Assembly (NCBI GenBank): GCA_025934695.1
Contig: JAICWS010000003.1
Location: forward strand, 395,027-459,026
Source: Alphaproteobacteria bacterium
GTDB lineage: Bacteria > Pseudomonadota > Alphaproteobacteria > Micavibrionales > UBA2020
Reading direction: 5' to 3'
DNA: 64,000 nucleotides
Position numbers and translations under genes: made by a program. The notes beneath the pieces were generated by a model. The model saw nothing but the letters and a program-made list of their open reading frames with translations. It did not search any database and had not been told where the DNA came from. Positions 30,612-39,065 of this stretch are shown one piece after another (positions within the stretch are counted from its first letter, which is position 1; each line of letters starts with the position of its first letter).

Positions 30612-31331
30612 ATGGCGCTGCCGCCAGAACTGCAAGACGAAGTGAAGAAGCTCGCCGGGCTGCCGGAAACGCCCGCGCTCGAGCAGGACATGCAGGAACA
30701 TGCCGACGAGGCCGCGTCGCGCCAGCAGGGCGGCCATATCACCAAGATTTTCAATAGCGTCATCATCGGCTCGGAGAACCTGTCCGACGCCGAGCGCCTG
30801 GCGCAGGCCTATGCCGCCTCGCTGATTCAGAACAAACTCGTCGAAGAGAACAAGGTCAAGACGCTGGACTGGAAGACGGTTTTCAACAATGCCGCGGGCC
30901 GCCCTTATGACATGGCGATCGCCGACAACCTGGCGCAGGCCTTCCACGACGCCGAGGGCGGCGTGCTGATCATCAAGGAACCCTATCAATGCCCGTGGGA
31001 CATGAGCCCGCGCGATTTTTCGCTGAAGAATTATGAAGCGACCAAACAGCTGATGGACAAGATCGTCGAGACCGACAAGGACTTCGACGCGGCCATCGAG
31101 GCGCTGATCGAAAAAGGCAAGAACCTGAACGAAATCGAAGGCCAGATCTACGGCCAGGATTTCTCGAAGCCGCGCAACCCGGCAGTCATCCTCGTCGGGC
31201 GCAACTGGGAGCTGGAAAGCATGATCGCGGAAGACGCTTATCCCTGGAACGCGCGCTTCATGCACCGCATCGGCGTGAGCGACAGCGCGTTTGCCGGCGT
31301 AAAGCCGAAGCACCGCAAGCCCGCGCCCTGA
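30612..31331 (+). CDS. Hypothetical protein, 239 aa
   Basis: A soluble acidic protein with no signal peptide or membrane helix. The N-terminal 40 residues are Glu/Gln/Ala-rich (Q-D-M-Q-E-H-A-D-E-A-A). The core has I-L-V-G-R-N-W-E-L-E-S and G-V-L-I-I-K-E-P-Y-Q-C-P-W-D. The end is basic (P-K-H-R-K-P-A-P). No family recognised. It is followed after 19 bases by another orphan, so the two form an operon under one TTGACATAAT promoter. Confidence 0.7.
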   Translation: MALPPELQDEVKKLAGLPETPALEQDMQEHADEAASRQQGGHITKIFNSVIIGSENLSDAERLAQAYAASLIQNKLVEENKVKTLDWKTVFNNAAGRPYDMAIADNLAQAFHDAEGGVLIIKEPYQCPWDMSPRDFSLKNYEATKQLMDKIVETDKDFDAAIEALIEKGKNLNEIEGQIYGQDFSKPRNPAVILVGRNWELESMIAEDAYPWNARFMHRIGVSDSAFAGVKPKHRKPAP

Positions 31332-31350
31332 AAAGGCCAAGGAGCCGGTA

Positions 31351-32019
31351 ATGCTGGATTTCATTCGCGCATGGCGGAACAAACAACAAGACGAACGATC
31401 CCCGTCCCGGCTTGGCGCGGAATTCGACCTGAATGCGCGCACGGAAAGCGCGCAGCTGCGCCTGGAATGGGCCGCGAAGCTTGCCTATGACATCAACCGC
31501 CTGGGCGAGGAATATCAGCAGAGAGGCTACTCGACGGGCGGCATCACCGCGCAGGTGGCGACCGTGTCAGGCCGCAGCGATGGCGCACCGAAGATGGACC
31601 CCGTCACCGTTGCCGTGGCGGACAAGGCGGGAGCGCCGCTGCTGGCGTTGCGCGTGCTCAAAGACGATGCCGGCGCGCGCGTCGAGGTCGACGGCCTCAG
31701 CCCCGCCGCGCAGGATGCGCTGGCGCGGATGCCCGCAACGTTCGACGATCCCTTCAACCGCGTGCGCGGCGCGCTGACCGCCATGACACCGGACTGGGAA
31801 ATCGGCGCTTCAGTCGCAACGGTGAAGCAGGGCGGCGTCGTTTTCGGCTCCAGCATGGATGCGGATAGCCGCGCGCAGATTGACGCGGACTGGCGGCAGA
31901 AACGCCTGGACCAGAAGGCTGCCGTTGAAGAACAGGCGCAGGCGGCGGCGCAAAGCGCTGTCGTGTTGCAGACGCCCACCACCGTCGGCGGGCCGCTGAA
32001 GCTGAAGGCGAAAGTCTGA
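31351..32019 (+). CDS. Hypothetical protein, 222 aa
   Basis: Soluble, with a basic start (M-L-D-F-I-R-A-W-R-N-K). The middle mixes beta-like segments (D-P-V-T-V-A-V-A, L-A-L-R-V-L-K-D-D). Residues near 190 read D-A-D-W-R-Q-K-R-L, the same as the end of the 89-residue protein at 8424. The C-terminus P-T-T-V-G-G-P-L-K-L-K-A-K-V resembles the basic tails of the ankyrin proteins. Second gene of the pair beginning at 30612. Function unknown. Confidence 0.7.
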   Translation: MLDFIRAWRNKQQDERSPSRLGAEFDLNARTESAQLRLEWAAKLAYDINRLGEEYQQRGYSTGGITAQVATVSGRSDGAPKMDPVTVAVADKAGAPLLALRVLKDDAGARVEVDGLSPAAQDALARMPATFDDPFNRVRGALTAMTPDWEIGASVATVKQGGVVFGSSMDADSRAQIDADWRQKRLDQKAAVEEQAQAAAQSAVVLQTPTTVGGPLKLKAKV

Positions 32020-32093
32020 CACTTCCTACGCGCCGGGATTCCTTTGAAAAATATGATGATTATCGATCCGCTGCCGATGGCGGCATTTTATAT

Positions 32094-32123
32094 TTGACAT
32101 AATACGGATGAATCGGCTATAAA
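32094..32123 (+). promoter_or_regulatory. Promoter of the candidate ncRNA (TTGACATAAT type)
   Basis: TTGACATAATAC and TATAAA with an 18-base spacer, followed within ten bases by the conserved leader motif. Confidence 0.75.
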
Positions 32124-32130
32124 GAAACTA

Positions 32131-32412
32131 CGCAATGTGCGACTACGGGACGGAGCGATTTTAAACAAGTTTCTCGCCTGTCATCTTAACCCGTGCACAA
32201 CCTGCAAAAACGCCCCAGACAATTTTCTTGGATGTTTTAAACGATGCAGGATCGTGCGTTTCAACATTTCAATTCTTGTGATCATCGCCGCAGCGTTTTG
32301 CCACGCCGGCATTTTTTGATTTTCCGTTTTTCGATTTCCACTGTACTGACGCAACCCCTCGAAACCGCGTAAACTTCAAGCCCGCTCTCCCCTCCGGAGA
32401 GCGGGCTTTATT
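32131..32412 (+). ncRNA. Candidate non-coding RNA or leader-like transcript (motif copy C)
   Basis: A strong promoter (32094-32123) and a terminator (32378-32415) bound about 280 bases without a convincing gene. The first 90 bases hold the motif found ahead of the genes at 8914 and 56576: GCAATGTGCG, a small hairpin GCGA/TCGC with loop TTTTAAACAAGTTTC, then CCTGCAAAAACGCCCC. The only frame is a 60-residue GTG reading (32137-32319) with four CxxC-like Cys and a hydrophobic end. It lacks a ribosome site and would start inside the motif. Non-coding RNA is preferred; a small membrane peptide is the alternative. Confidence 0.55.
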
Positions 32413-32415
32413 TTT
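32378..32415 (+). terminator. Rho-independent terminator of the candidate ncRNA
   Basis: AAGCCCGCTCTCC and GGAGAGCGGGCTT form a 13-base stem with a five-base loop, then TTATTTTTC. Confidence 0.95.
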
Positions 32416-32467
32416 CTGAAATTCAAAAAGTTATTCGCGTTTGACCGGACGGGTAAACGGAAAGTTC

Positions 32468-32616
32468 CGGACAATCCCTCTCCCCCACCCTCTCCCAGCA
32501 TGCGCCGGGAGAGGGAGTCAGAGCGCACCGGCTTGAGAGCCGCACCCTCAAATAACAGCGGTAAGGCCCCCTCTCCCGCCGAAGGGCGGGAGAGGGCTGG
32601 GGAGAGGGATTGTCCC
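32468..32616. repeat. Palindromic intergenic element, CTCTCCC family
   Basis: The ends GGACAATCCCTCTCCCC and GGGGAGAGGGATTGTCC are inverted copies. Inner hairpins CTCTCCC/GGGAGAG repeat as at 24311. Confidence 0.88.
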
Positions 32617-32669
32617 GCACTTGAGATTTTAAGCGTGTTTTCCTGCATGCAGCACGATATGCTTAAGGA

Positions 32670-32966
32670 ATGACAGCAAACATTGTTTCTGGCGCTCTTG
32701 CTTTCGCCGTCGGCATAATAGCCTCTGCTCTCGCGGTCATATTCATGCGGGCTGGCTATAAGCATCTTCGTATTTCAAAAGGCTATAATTTAACGGGTGG
32801 TTTTTTTGGTCTGGCCGTATGCAGTATCAGCTTTCTCATTGGAATAGTAGCTGTTATTGCCGTTGAAGATTTCTTTAACGAGAGACACGCCAAAATAACA
32901 TTTTTATCTTTTTGGTTAGGAGCTTTGATATCCGTTCGCTTCTTCGACAAAAAGTTCTTGAATTAG
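32670..32966 (+). CDS. Small membrane protein, 98 aa
   Basis: AAGGA stands directly before the ATG. Three hydrophobic helices are visible (about 3-26, 42-66 and 77-92), with short charged turns such as N-E-R-H-A-K. Base composition is more AT-rich than the neighbours, which may indicate acquisition. No family recognised. It is flanked by repeats and by a terminator at 33031. Confidence 0.68.
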   Translation: MTANIVSGALAFAVGIIASALAVIFMRAGYKHLRISKGYNLTGGFFGLAVCSISFLIGIVAVIAVEDFFNERHAKITFLSFWLGALISVRFFDKKFLN

Positions 32967-33030
32967 CTGTAACGACTCTTCAGCGGGAGAAACACCACAC
33001 TCGTTGCATCGCCTCTCCTTCATCCCAAAC

Positions 33031-33073
33031 AAAAAGCCCGCCCTCATTTGTACGAAGGCGGGCTTTGTTTTTC
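33031..33073. terminator. Bidirectional terminator
   Basis: AAAGCCCGCC and GGCGGGCTTT flank a 14-base loop, with A-rich sequence on the left and TGTTTTT on the right. It can end both the plus membrane-protein gene and the minus fadN-like gene. Confidence 0.9.
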
Positions 33074-33091
33074 CACGTGACGGGAAAAGCT

Positions 33092-35680
33092 TTAGCCTTT
33101 TTTGATGTTCGGCCAGGTGACTTTCGGCTTGTTGTCGTATTTCAGGCCGTTGTCGTTGGCTTCATGGCCGCGGCGGCAGACCTTGTTGAAGACATTCTTC
33201 ACCGGGTTGACGAACACGCGGGCGAAGAGCCCGGGCTTGTCCGCCTCTTCGCGGATAGTTTGCGCGCGCTTGAAGTCTTTGAGCGCGGGCTCACGCAGGG
33301 GCTTGCCCTTGTTGACCATGTGCGAGATGCGGGCCGCCGTGCGAGGATCGTGGACGAGCTTCATGAAGTTTTCATGCTCGAGCGCGCGCAGGTAATCCTG
33401 GCTGACCACCACGCCGGGGCCGGCCTTGTCGCCGCCCGACATGACGGTTGCGATCTTGTCGAGGACCACGACGTCATAGGGCGTTGCAGCACCTTTGAGA
33501 TAGTTGCCGTCGACCGCCATGCTGATCGCCGCCTTGCCCGAGGGGCCGGGCAGCTGCATCTCGAAGGGGACTTCAGGCTTGAAGTCCTTGACCATCTCGA
33601 GCGCCTTTTTCTTGGCGTCGGAGAGCAGGCGCGACTTGTTCATGGTGATGCCGTCAGTCTCGCGCAGATACATGAGGTCCTTGGCTTCGAAGGCGGAGAG
33701 AGAGACTTTCGCCATCGAGATCGTCTCGAACGCGGTACCGACCGCCGGCATGGGTCCATGCGGCAGGCGCTTGTTCTGCTTGGCACGCGAGAGGAGCTCG
33801 GTCGTGCCGCCCCAGGCGGGCAGCAGGCCGACGCCCATTTCAACCAAGCCTGCATAAAGCTCGGCATGCGCCTGGACGTGGTTCGAGTGCATGAGGATCT
33901 CGCAGCCGCCGCCGAGCGCCATGCCCGAGGGTGCCGCCACGACCGGGAACTTCGCGTACTTCAGGCGCTTGTAGGCGTCCTGGCCCGATTTGACGAGCTT
34001 GTCGACGATCCAGTACTGCTTGGCCTTGATCGCGAGTTCGGCGAGCTTCAGGTTCGCGCCGACCGAGAAGTTGTCGGCCTCGTTGTGGATGACGAGCGCC
34101 TTGAACGTCTGGCCGTCGCGGCCTTTCGCCTTGCCGCTTTCGATCAGGTCGCAGGCCTTGTGGACCATCTTCATGGTCGAACTATCCAGCGCGTTCATCG
34201 GCGAGATGAACTCGAGGCAGAGCACGCCGTCGCCCGCATCCCACAAAGCGGCGCCGAGCTGGCCCACGCCGGGGATCGCGCGGCTTTTCGCCACGAGGTT
34301 TTTCTTGTCGCGCTTGATGTCGGAGAGCAGCAGCACGCCGTCGGGACGCTTGACCTCGGTATAGTTGCCGTCCGCGCCCATCTGCTGGAGCTTGTTGTTC
34401 TCGACCTTGTAGAAGGATTTGCCGGCCGCTTTTTCGAGCAGCGCGGGCACTTTTTCGCCCTCTTTCTTCAGGCGGTCGATGACGTAATCGACGCCCAGCT
34501 TGTCGAGCATTTCGAAGGGGCCGTATTTCCAGTTGTAGCCGAGCTTCATGGCCTGGTCGACCGAGTTGATGTCGGCCGCGATGCTGTGCGCGTGTTCGGC
34601 GGCATAGCACAGGGTCTGTTTCAGCACGGCCCAGGCGTAATCGCCGCCCTTGTCGTGGGTTTCGACGAGCGCCTTGAGGCCATCCTTGCCGGCTTTCTTG
34701 GCGTTCGCCGCGGCCTGCATCTTGGCCTTTTGCTTGGGATGCAGTTCGCCGGTGTGCAGGTCGACCGCGAGGTCGTTCTTGTTCTCGTCGCGGCGATAGA
34801 AGCCGCCCTTGGGCGATTTGCGGCCGATGAAGCCGTCCTGGATCATTTTGGAGATGACCGGGATATCGCGCGCGATCTTGACATAGCCGTCGTCTGCGGG
34901 GAGCGCGCCGGTCAGGCTCTTGGAAATATGCGGCATGAGGTCGAGGCCGACGAGGTCGACGAGGCCGAAGATGCCGGTTTTCGGGATGCCCATGGGCGCG
35001 CCGACGATAGCGTCCGCTTCCTCGATCGACAGCTTGCGATCATATGCTTCGTTGATCGAGGCCTGGATCCAGAAGGTGCCGATGCGGTTGGCGATGAAGC
35101 CGGGGGTGTCTTTGCAGACGACGACGCCCTTGCCGAGCTTTTCGTCCATGAAGTTGGTGACTTCCTTCACCGTCTCCGGGCTGTTGTGCGGGCTGGTGAT
35201 CAGCTCCAGCAGCTGCATGTAGCGCGGCGGGTTGAAGAAGTGGGTGATGACGAAGTCTTTTTTGAACTGTTCGGACTGGTCGGCGATCAGGTTGTCGAGC
35301 GGGATCGTCGAGGTGTTGGAGGCGACGATGGAGCCCGGCTTGCGGTTCGCGTCGATCTTCTTGAAGATATCGGATTTCACCTTCGGGTCTTCGAACACGG
35401 CCTCGATGATGATGTCGCATTCCTTGAGGCGGCCGAGATCGTCCTCGGTGTTGCCGGCGCGCACTTTTTTCGCGTTGCGCTTGGACATGAAAGCCTGCTG
35501 CTGGCCTTTCATGTTGACCATTTTATCGATGGCGCCCTGCGAGATCGCACTGCGGTTGCCGGGGTTCTTGGGGTCGACGCGGTCGAGAAGCTCGACCTCG
35601 TAGCCGGCGTTGGCGAGATGCGCGGCGATGCCCGCTCCCATCACGCCCGCGCCGATCACTGCTGCTTTTTTGATAGCCAT
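33092..35680 (-). CDS. fadN: 3-hydroxyacyl-CoA dehydrogenase / enoyl-CoA hydratase, FadN-like
   Basis: 862 residues. The dehydrogenase part comes first: A-A-V-I-G-A-G-V-M-G-A-G-I-A NAD fold at residues 6-19, then T-H-F-F-N-P-P-R-Y and D-T-P-G-F-I-A-N-R-I-G. The hydratase/isomerase part is in the C-terminal half, with M-A-L-G-G-G-C-E-I-L and G-V-G-L-L-P-A-W-G-G. This order, reversed from FadB, is that of FadN (YusL) from Bacillus. It would carry out two steps of fatty-acid beta-oxidation. The thiolase gene is just upstream (23 bases), so the two are an operon. Confidence 0.92.
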   Translation of the reverse strand: MAIKKAAVIGAGVMGAGIAAHLANAGYEVELLDRVDPKNPGNRSAISQGAIDKMVNMKGQQQAFMSKRNAKKVRAGNTEDDLGRLKECDIIIEAVFEDPKVKSDIFKKIDANRKPGSIVASNTSTIPLDNLIADQSEQFKKDFVITHFFNPPRYMQLLELITSPHNSPETVKEVTNFMDEKLGKGVVVCKDTPGFIANRIGTFWIQASINEAYDRKLSIEEADAIVGAPMGIPKTGIFGLVDLVGLDLMPHISKSLTGALPADDGYVKIARDIPVISKMIQDGFIGRKSPKGGFYRRDENKNDLAVDLHTGELHPKQKAKMQAAANAKKAGKDGLKALVETHDKGGDYAWAVLKQTLCYAAEHAHSIAADINSVDQAMKLGYNWKYGPFEMLDKLGVDYVIDRLKKEGEKVPALLEKAAGKSFYKVENNKLQQMGADGNYTEVKRPDGVLLLSDIKRDKKNLVAKSRAIPGVGQLGAALWDAGDGVLCLEFISPMNALDSSTMKMVHKACDLIESGKAKGRDGQTFKALVIHNEADNFSVGANLKLAELAIKAKQYWIVDKLVKSGQDAYKRLKYAKFPVVAAPSGMALGGGCEILMHSNHVQAHAELYAGLVEMGVGLLPAWGGTTELLSRAKQNKRLPHGPMPAVGTAFETISMAKVSLSAFEAKDLMYLRETDGITMNKSRLLSDAKKKALEMVKDFKPEVPFEMQLPGPSGKAAISMAVDGNYLKGAATPYDVVVLDKIATVMSGGDKAGPGVVVSQDYLRALEHENFMKLVHDPRTAARISHMVNKGKPLREPALKDFKRAQTIREEADKPGLFARVFVNPVKNVFNKVCRRGHEANDNGLKYDNKPKVTWPNIKKG

Positions 35681-35703
35681 GTCGGTATTCCTCTAAATAA
35701 AAG

Positions 35704-36879
35704 TCAGGGTTTCGGGGCGGCGGGCGTGTATTTCTTCAGCACCGTCGTGATGCCTTGGCCCGCGCCGATGCACTGGGTCGAGATGGCGTAATCGCCGTCC
35801 TTGCCCTCATCATGCAGCAGCTGCGCGGCCTTGCCGGTGATGCGGGCGCCGGTGGCGCCCAAAGGATGGCCGAGTGCGATCGCGCCGCCGTGGACGTTCA
35901 GCTTTTCATCCGGGATGCCGAGTTCTTTTTGGCAAGCGACGGACTGCGAGGCGAATGCTTCGTTCATTTCGACAAAGGCGACGTTATCCATGGTGATGCC
36001 GGCCTTGGCCATCGCCTTTTTCGTGGCGGGGATGGGGCCGAGGCCCATGATGGTGGGGTCGAGACCGGTGACCGCGAAGGATTTTACTTCCGCCAGGATT
36101 TCGAGCTTGTTCTTGAGCGCGAATTCTTCCGAGCAGACCAGCACCGCCGTGGCGCCGTCGGTGACGGGCGAGGAGGTCGCGGCGGTGACCGTGCCGTCGG
36201 CTTTGAAGGCGGGCTTGAGTTTCTTGAGGCCATCCGCGCTCGAATCGGGGCGGATGCAGCCGTCTTCCGTCACCATTTTGCCCTTGGGCGTCTTGATGGC
36301 GATGATTTCGGCGTCATATTTGCCGGCTTTTTTCGCGGCTGCGGCCTTGAACTGCGATTTCAGCGAGAAGGCTTCCTGCTCTTCGCGGGAGACTTCTTTC
36401 TTCGCGGCCACGTTTTCGGCGGTTTCGCCCATGCCCATGTAGGCGCCGGGCGAGGATTTATAGAGCGCAGGGTTGGGTGCCGGGTTGAAGCCGCCCATCG
36501 GCACGCGCGTCATGGATTCGACGCCCGCGCAGATGACCGCGTCCTGCATGCCCATCGAGATGGCGCCGGCGGCGTCATGGATGGCTTGCATGGAAGAACC
36601 ACAGAAGCGGTTGATGGTAACGCCGCCGATGTCTTCGGGTAGGCCGGCCTGCAGAACGACAAGGCGCGCCATGTTGAGGCCCTGCTCGCCTTCCGGCATC
36701 GCGCAGCCGAGTTTCAGATCGTCGATTTTATGCGGATCGACGCCGGTTTTTTTGATGAGGCCCTGGACCGTCTGCGCAACCATGTCGTCGGGGCGCACGT
36801 CGGCAAGTTCGCCTTTGACAGCCGGGGTGAAGGGGGAGCGCACATAGCCTGCGATAACAACCTTTTTCGATTCAGTCAT
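35704..36879 (-). CDS. fadA: Acetyl-CoA acyltransferase (thiolase)
   Basis: 391 residues. The nucleophile Cys sits in N-R-F-C-G-S-S-M-Q, the His in G-G-A-I-A-L-G-H-P-L-G-A-T-G-A and the second Cys in S-T-Q-C-I-G-A-G-Q-G. This is a degradative-type thiolase, cleaving 3-ketoacyl-CoA. It is first in the operon with the fadN-like gene. A substrate preference cannot be read from sequence alone, so a biosynthetic acetoacetyl-CoA thiolase remains possible. Confidence 0.94.
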   Translation of the reverse strand: MTESKKVVIAGYVRSPFTPAVKGELADVRPDDMVAQTVQGLIKKTGVDPHKIDDLKLGCAMPEGEQGLNMARLVVLQAGLPEDIGGVTINRFCGSSMQAIHDAAGAISMGMQDAVICAGVESMTRVPMGGFNPAPNPALYKSSPGAYMGMGETAENVAAKKEVSREEQEAFSLKSQFKAAAAKKAGKYDAEIIAIKTPKGKMVTEDGCIRPDSSADGLKKLKPAFKADGTVTAATSSPVTDGATAVLVCSEEFALKNKLEILAEVKSFAVTGLDPTIMGLGPIPATKKAMAKAGITMDNVAFVEMNEAFASQSVACQKELGIPDEKLNVHGGAIALGHPLGATGARITGKAAQLLHDEGKDGDYAISTQCIGAGQGITTVLKKYTPAAPKP

Positions 36880-37040
36880 GACTTGTCCTCGAGCCTCTCG
36901 TAAAAGTTAAACCTTTGCAGCACACCCTCACGCGCTCCGCCGGAATTGATTCTCCCGCCGTGCGCATGGTCGACCGTCTTTTTTATGTTGCCCGAGTATG
37001 AAGCATCGAAACCCTTGGGTAAAGTTGGAAAATTGATTTT

Positions 37041-37078
37041 GTGAAAAATCAGGAAACCCGCCAATGACGCGGGTTTCC
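37041..37078 (-). terminator. Terminator after the TerC gene
   Basis: On the minus strand GGAAACCCGC and GCGGGTTTCC form a ten-base stem with a seven-base loop, followed by TGATTTTTCA. Ends the TerC transcript. Confidence 0.75.
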
Positions 37079-37131
37079 GGCGTTCTATTTTCATATCCGC
37101 AAAACAAACTTGCGGGGATTATGGATAGTTT

Positions 37132-38265
37132 TTAGTCGCGCCGGCGCCTGGGCTGTTTCTTCGGCGCGGATGCGGGCTTTTTGCGCCAGGACAGGAGCGA
37201 GGGGAAGGCCGAAAACTTGCCGACCGACACGTCCGCGCCTTTTGTCCCGTCCGCGGCATCGCCGTCCTGCGCCGTTTTATGGAGCGAGAAAAGCGCGCCC
37301 GCGATCAGCGTCGACAGCGTAATCGCCAGCGACACGGCCGGCGAGATATGGAGCGCGTAATGGCCGATGGTCTCGCCCAAGGACTTGTCGAAGTGCCCCG
37401 CGACCGCACTCGCGAAGACCATGCCCTTGTCGGCCAGCACCTTGAGGCCGATGAAAATGAGCACGAGGGACAGCGCGTATTTGAGGTACTGGAACCGGTC
37501 CAGCATGGCTGAAAGCGTGAAATAGAGCGCGCGCAGGCCCATGATCGCGAACAGGTTCGAGGTATAGACGAGGAACGTGTCCTGCGTGATGGCGAGGATG
37601 GCCGGGATACTGTCGACCGCGAAGATGATGTCGACCACCTCGACCACGCAGAGCGCGATCATGAGCGGCGTGAAGTAAGTGACCATCTTGTGGGTCTTGG
37701 GGCTTTTCTTTTTGATCGTGAAGTTGCCGCCATGCAGTTCGCGCGTGACGCGCATGCGCTTTTCGAAGAATTTGACGATCGCGTTGTCGCTGATGTCATG
37801 CTCCTCGTCCTCGTCCATGAAGAGCATTTTGACGCCCGTGAAGACGAGGAAGGCGGCGAAGAGCAGCAGCACCCACTGGAAATGCGAGATGACCGTGATG
37901 CCGAGGCCGATCATGGCCGCGCGCAGCACGATGACGCCGAAGATGCCCCAGAACAGCACGCGGTGCTGGAAGTTCTTGGGCACGACGAAATAGTTGAGCA
38001 CGAGCGAGATGACGAAGATATTGTCCATCGAGAGCGACTGCTCGACGAGGTAGCCCGTCACGAACAGGCCCGCGGACTCGGAGCTTTCGACCCACCACAG
38101 CCAGAAGCCGAAGAGGATGGCCACGATGCAATAGAGCACGCTGAGCTCGATGCTCTCGCGGATTTTCACGACATGGTCGCGGCGATTGAGGATGGCGAGA
38201 TCGAAGACGAGCACGCTCAGGAAGACGGCGAAAAACGCCCCCCACATCCAGACCGGTCTTTCCAT
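37132..38265 (-). CDS. TerC/Alx family membrane protein
   Basis: 377 residues with eight or nine transmembrane helices. The family acidic signatures are visible: Q-S-L-S-M-D-N-I-F-V-I-S-L and E-V-V-D-I-I-F-A-V-D-S-I-P-A-I. Alx-type members are linked to manganese export and membrane-protein metallation. A long acidic loop (M-D-E-D-E-E-H-D) is in the middle, and the C-terminal tail is rich in Lys/Arg. It is 39 bases downstream of the next gene on the same strand; no yybP-ykoY riboswitch is visible in that short gap. Confidence 0.92.
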   Translation of the reverse strand: MERPVWMWGAFFAVFLSVLVFDLAILNRRDHVVKIRESIELSVLYCIVAILFGFWLWWVESSESAGLFVTGYLVEQSLSMDNIFVISLVLNYFVVPKNFQHRVLFWGIFGVIVLRAAMIGLGITVISHFQWVLLLFAAFLVFTGVKMLFMDEDEEHDISDNAIVKFFEKRMRVTRELHGGNFTIKKKSPKTHKMVTYFTPLMIALCVVEVVDIIFAVDSIPAILAITQDTFLVYTSNLFAIMGLRALYFTLSAMLDRFQYLKYALSLVLIFIGLKVLADKGMVFASAVAGHFDKSLGETIGHYALHISPAVSLAITLSTLIAGALFSLHKTAQDGDAADGTKGADVSVGKFSAFPSLLSWRKKPASAPKKQPRRRRD

Positions 38266-38304
38266 TTAAGGCTTGCCCCCTTTAAATGCGTCAGACCTTT
38301 GCGA

Positions 38305-38820
38305 TCATTTGGACATGACGTCCATCGTCTGGCTGATGAGCGGCCAGAAGAAATCGCGCAGGAAGAAAAATGCGAAGAATGATCCCACGGTGACGCCCCA
38401 GAAGGCAAGGAAAGGGTTCATATTCGGCTTGTCGATGGCCCGGATCCATAACAGGGTGCAGAGCGGCATGACACCGCCCGCCAGGAAAAAGAGCAGGCCG
38501 CGCAGGGCCGGGACGATGAGGTAATCCTCATCCGCATTGCCGGTGATGTCGGGCACGCCGCCCTCGAACAGGTGGTCGATGCCGGCCATGCCGGTATGCA
38601 GGCCGGGGCCGCTGTTCTTCCATATGCCGACCTGCAGCAGGTACGCGAGGCCCACGCCCAGCGCGTATATAAGGACGACGGTCGCGATCCAGGGCTTTTT
38701 GCCCTCGCCCTTGGTTTCGATATGGTCGGACAAGCGGCCAGACTTGAGCATCTTGGCCTTCATGATCTTTTCTTTCGCGCCGACAAGCTTCTGCTTGTCC
38801 TTGCCGCCCATTCCAAACAT
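38305..38820 (-). CDS. Hypothetical membrane protein, 171 aa
   Basis: Start ATG at 38820 (MFGMGGKD) chosen for GGGGGA nine bases upstream rather than the open frame at 38871. After a basic cytosolic segment come three hydrophobic helices (W-I-A-T-V-V-L-I-Y-A-L-G-V-G; L-R-G-L-L-F-F-L-A-G-G-V; F-W-G-V-T-V-G-S-F-F-A-F-F-F). No family recognised. The short gap to the TerC gene suggests co-transcription. Confidence 0.72.
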   Translation of the reverse strand: MFGMGGKDKQKLVGAKEKIMKAKMLKSGRLSDHIETKGEGKKPWIATVVLIYALGVGLAYLLQVGIWKNSGPGLHTGMAGIDHLFEGGVPDITGNADEDYLIVPALRGLLFFLAGGVMPLCTLLWIRAIDKPNMNPFLAFWGVTVGSFFAFFFLRDFFWPLISQTMDVMSK

Positions 38821-39065
38821 TATGAATTCCCCCTTGAGGCAGTCGCGTTCCGCAAAAAATAGTGTAACCAAGCCCCTTTGGATTGAGAAGGAAAAAGCTC
38901 GGACATTATAGAAAGCTAGTCCTGCGGCTTTTCAAAAAAAGGGTTCGTCGCGGAGCGCATCAATCCCCATCGCCGTTTTACCAAAATAAGGTATTGGGCG
39001 CTGCGCGCCCGAAGAAAGTTTCGGAACTTCGGATCTTCGGGTAAAAACTCTTTAACCGGAAATTC

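Noticed and set aside
32912..35791. A 959-codon open frame on the plus strand
   Set aside because: It lies exactly antisense to the fadN-like gene, whose protein has clear enzyme motifs. The plus product is His/Asp/Val-biased low-complexity sequence typical of a GC-rich shadow frame.
36876..37094. A 72-codon minus-strand frame upstream of the thiolase
   Set aside because: It covers the terminator at 37041-37078, has no recognisable content and no ribosome site.
38266..38304. Manganese (yybP-ykoY) riboswitch before the TerC gene
   Set aside because: The gap is only 39 bases, too short, and lacks the conserved loop sequences.
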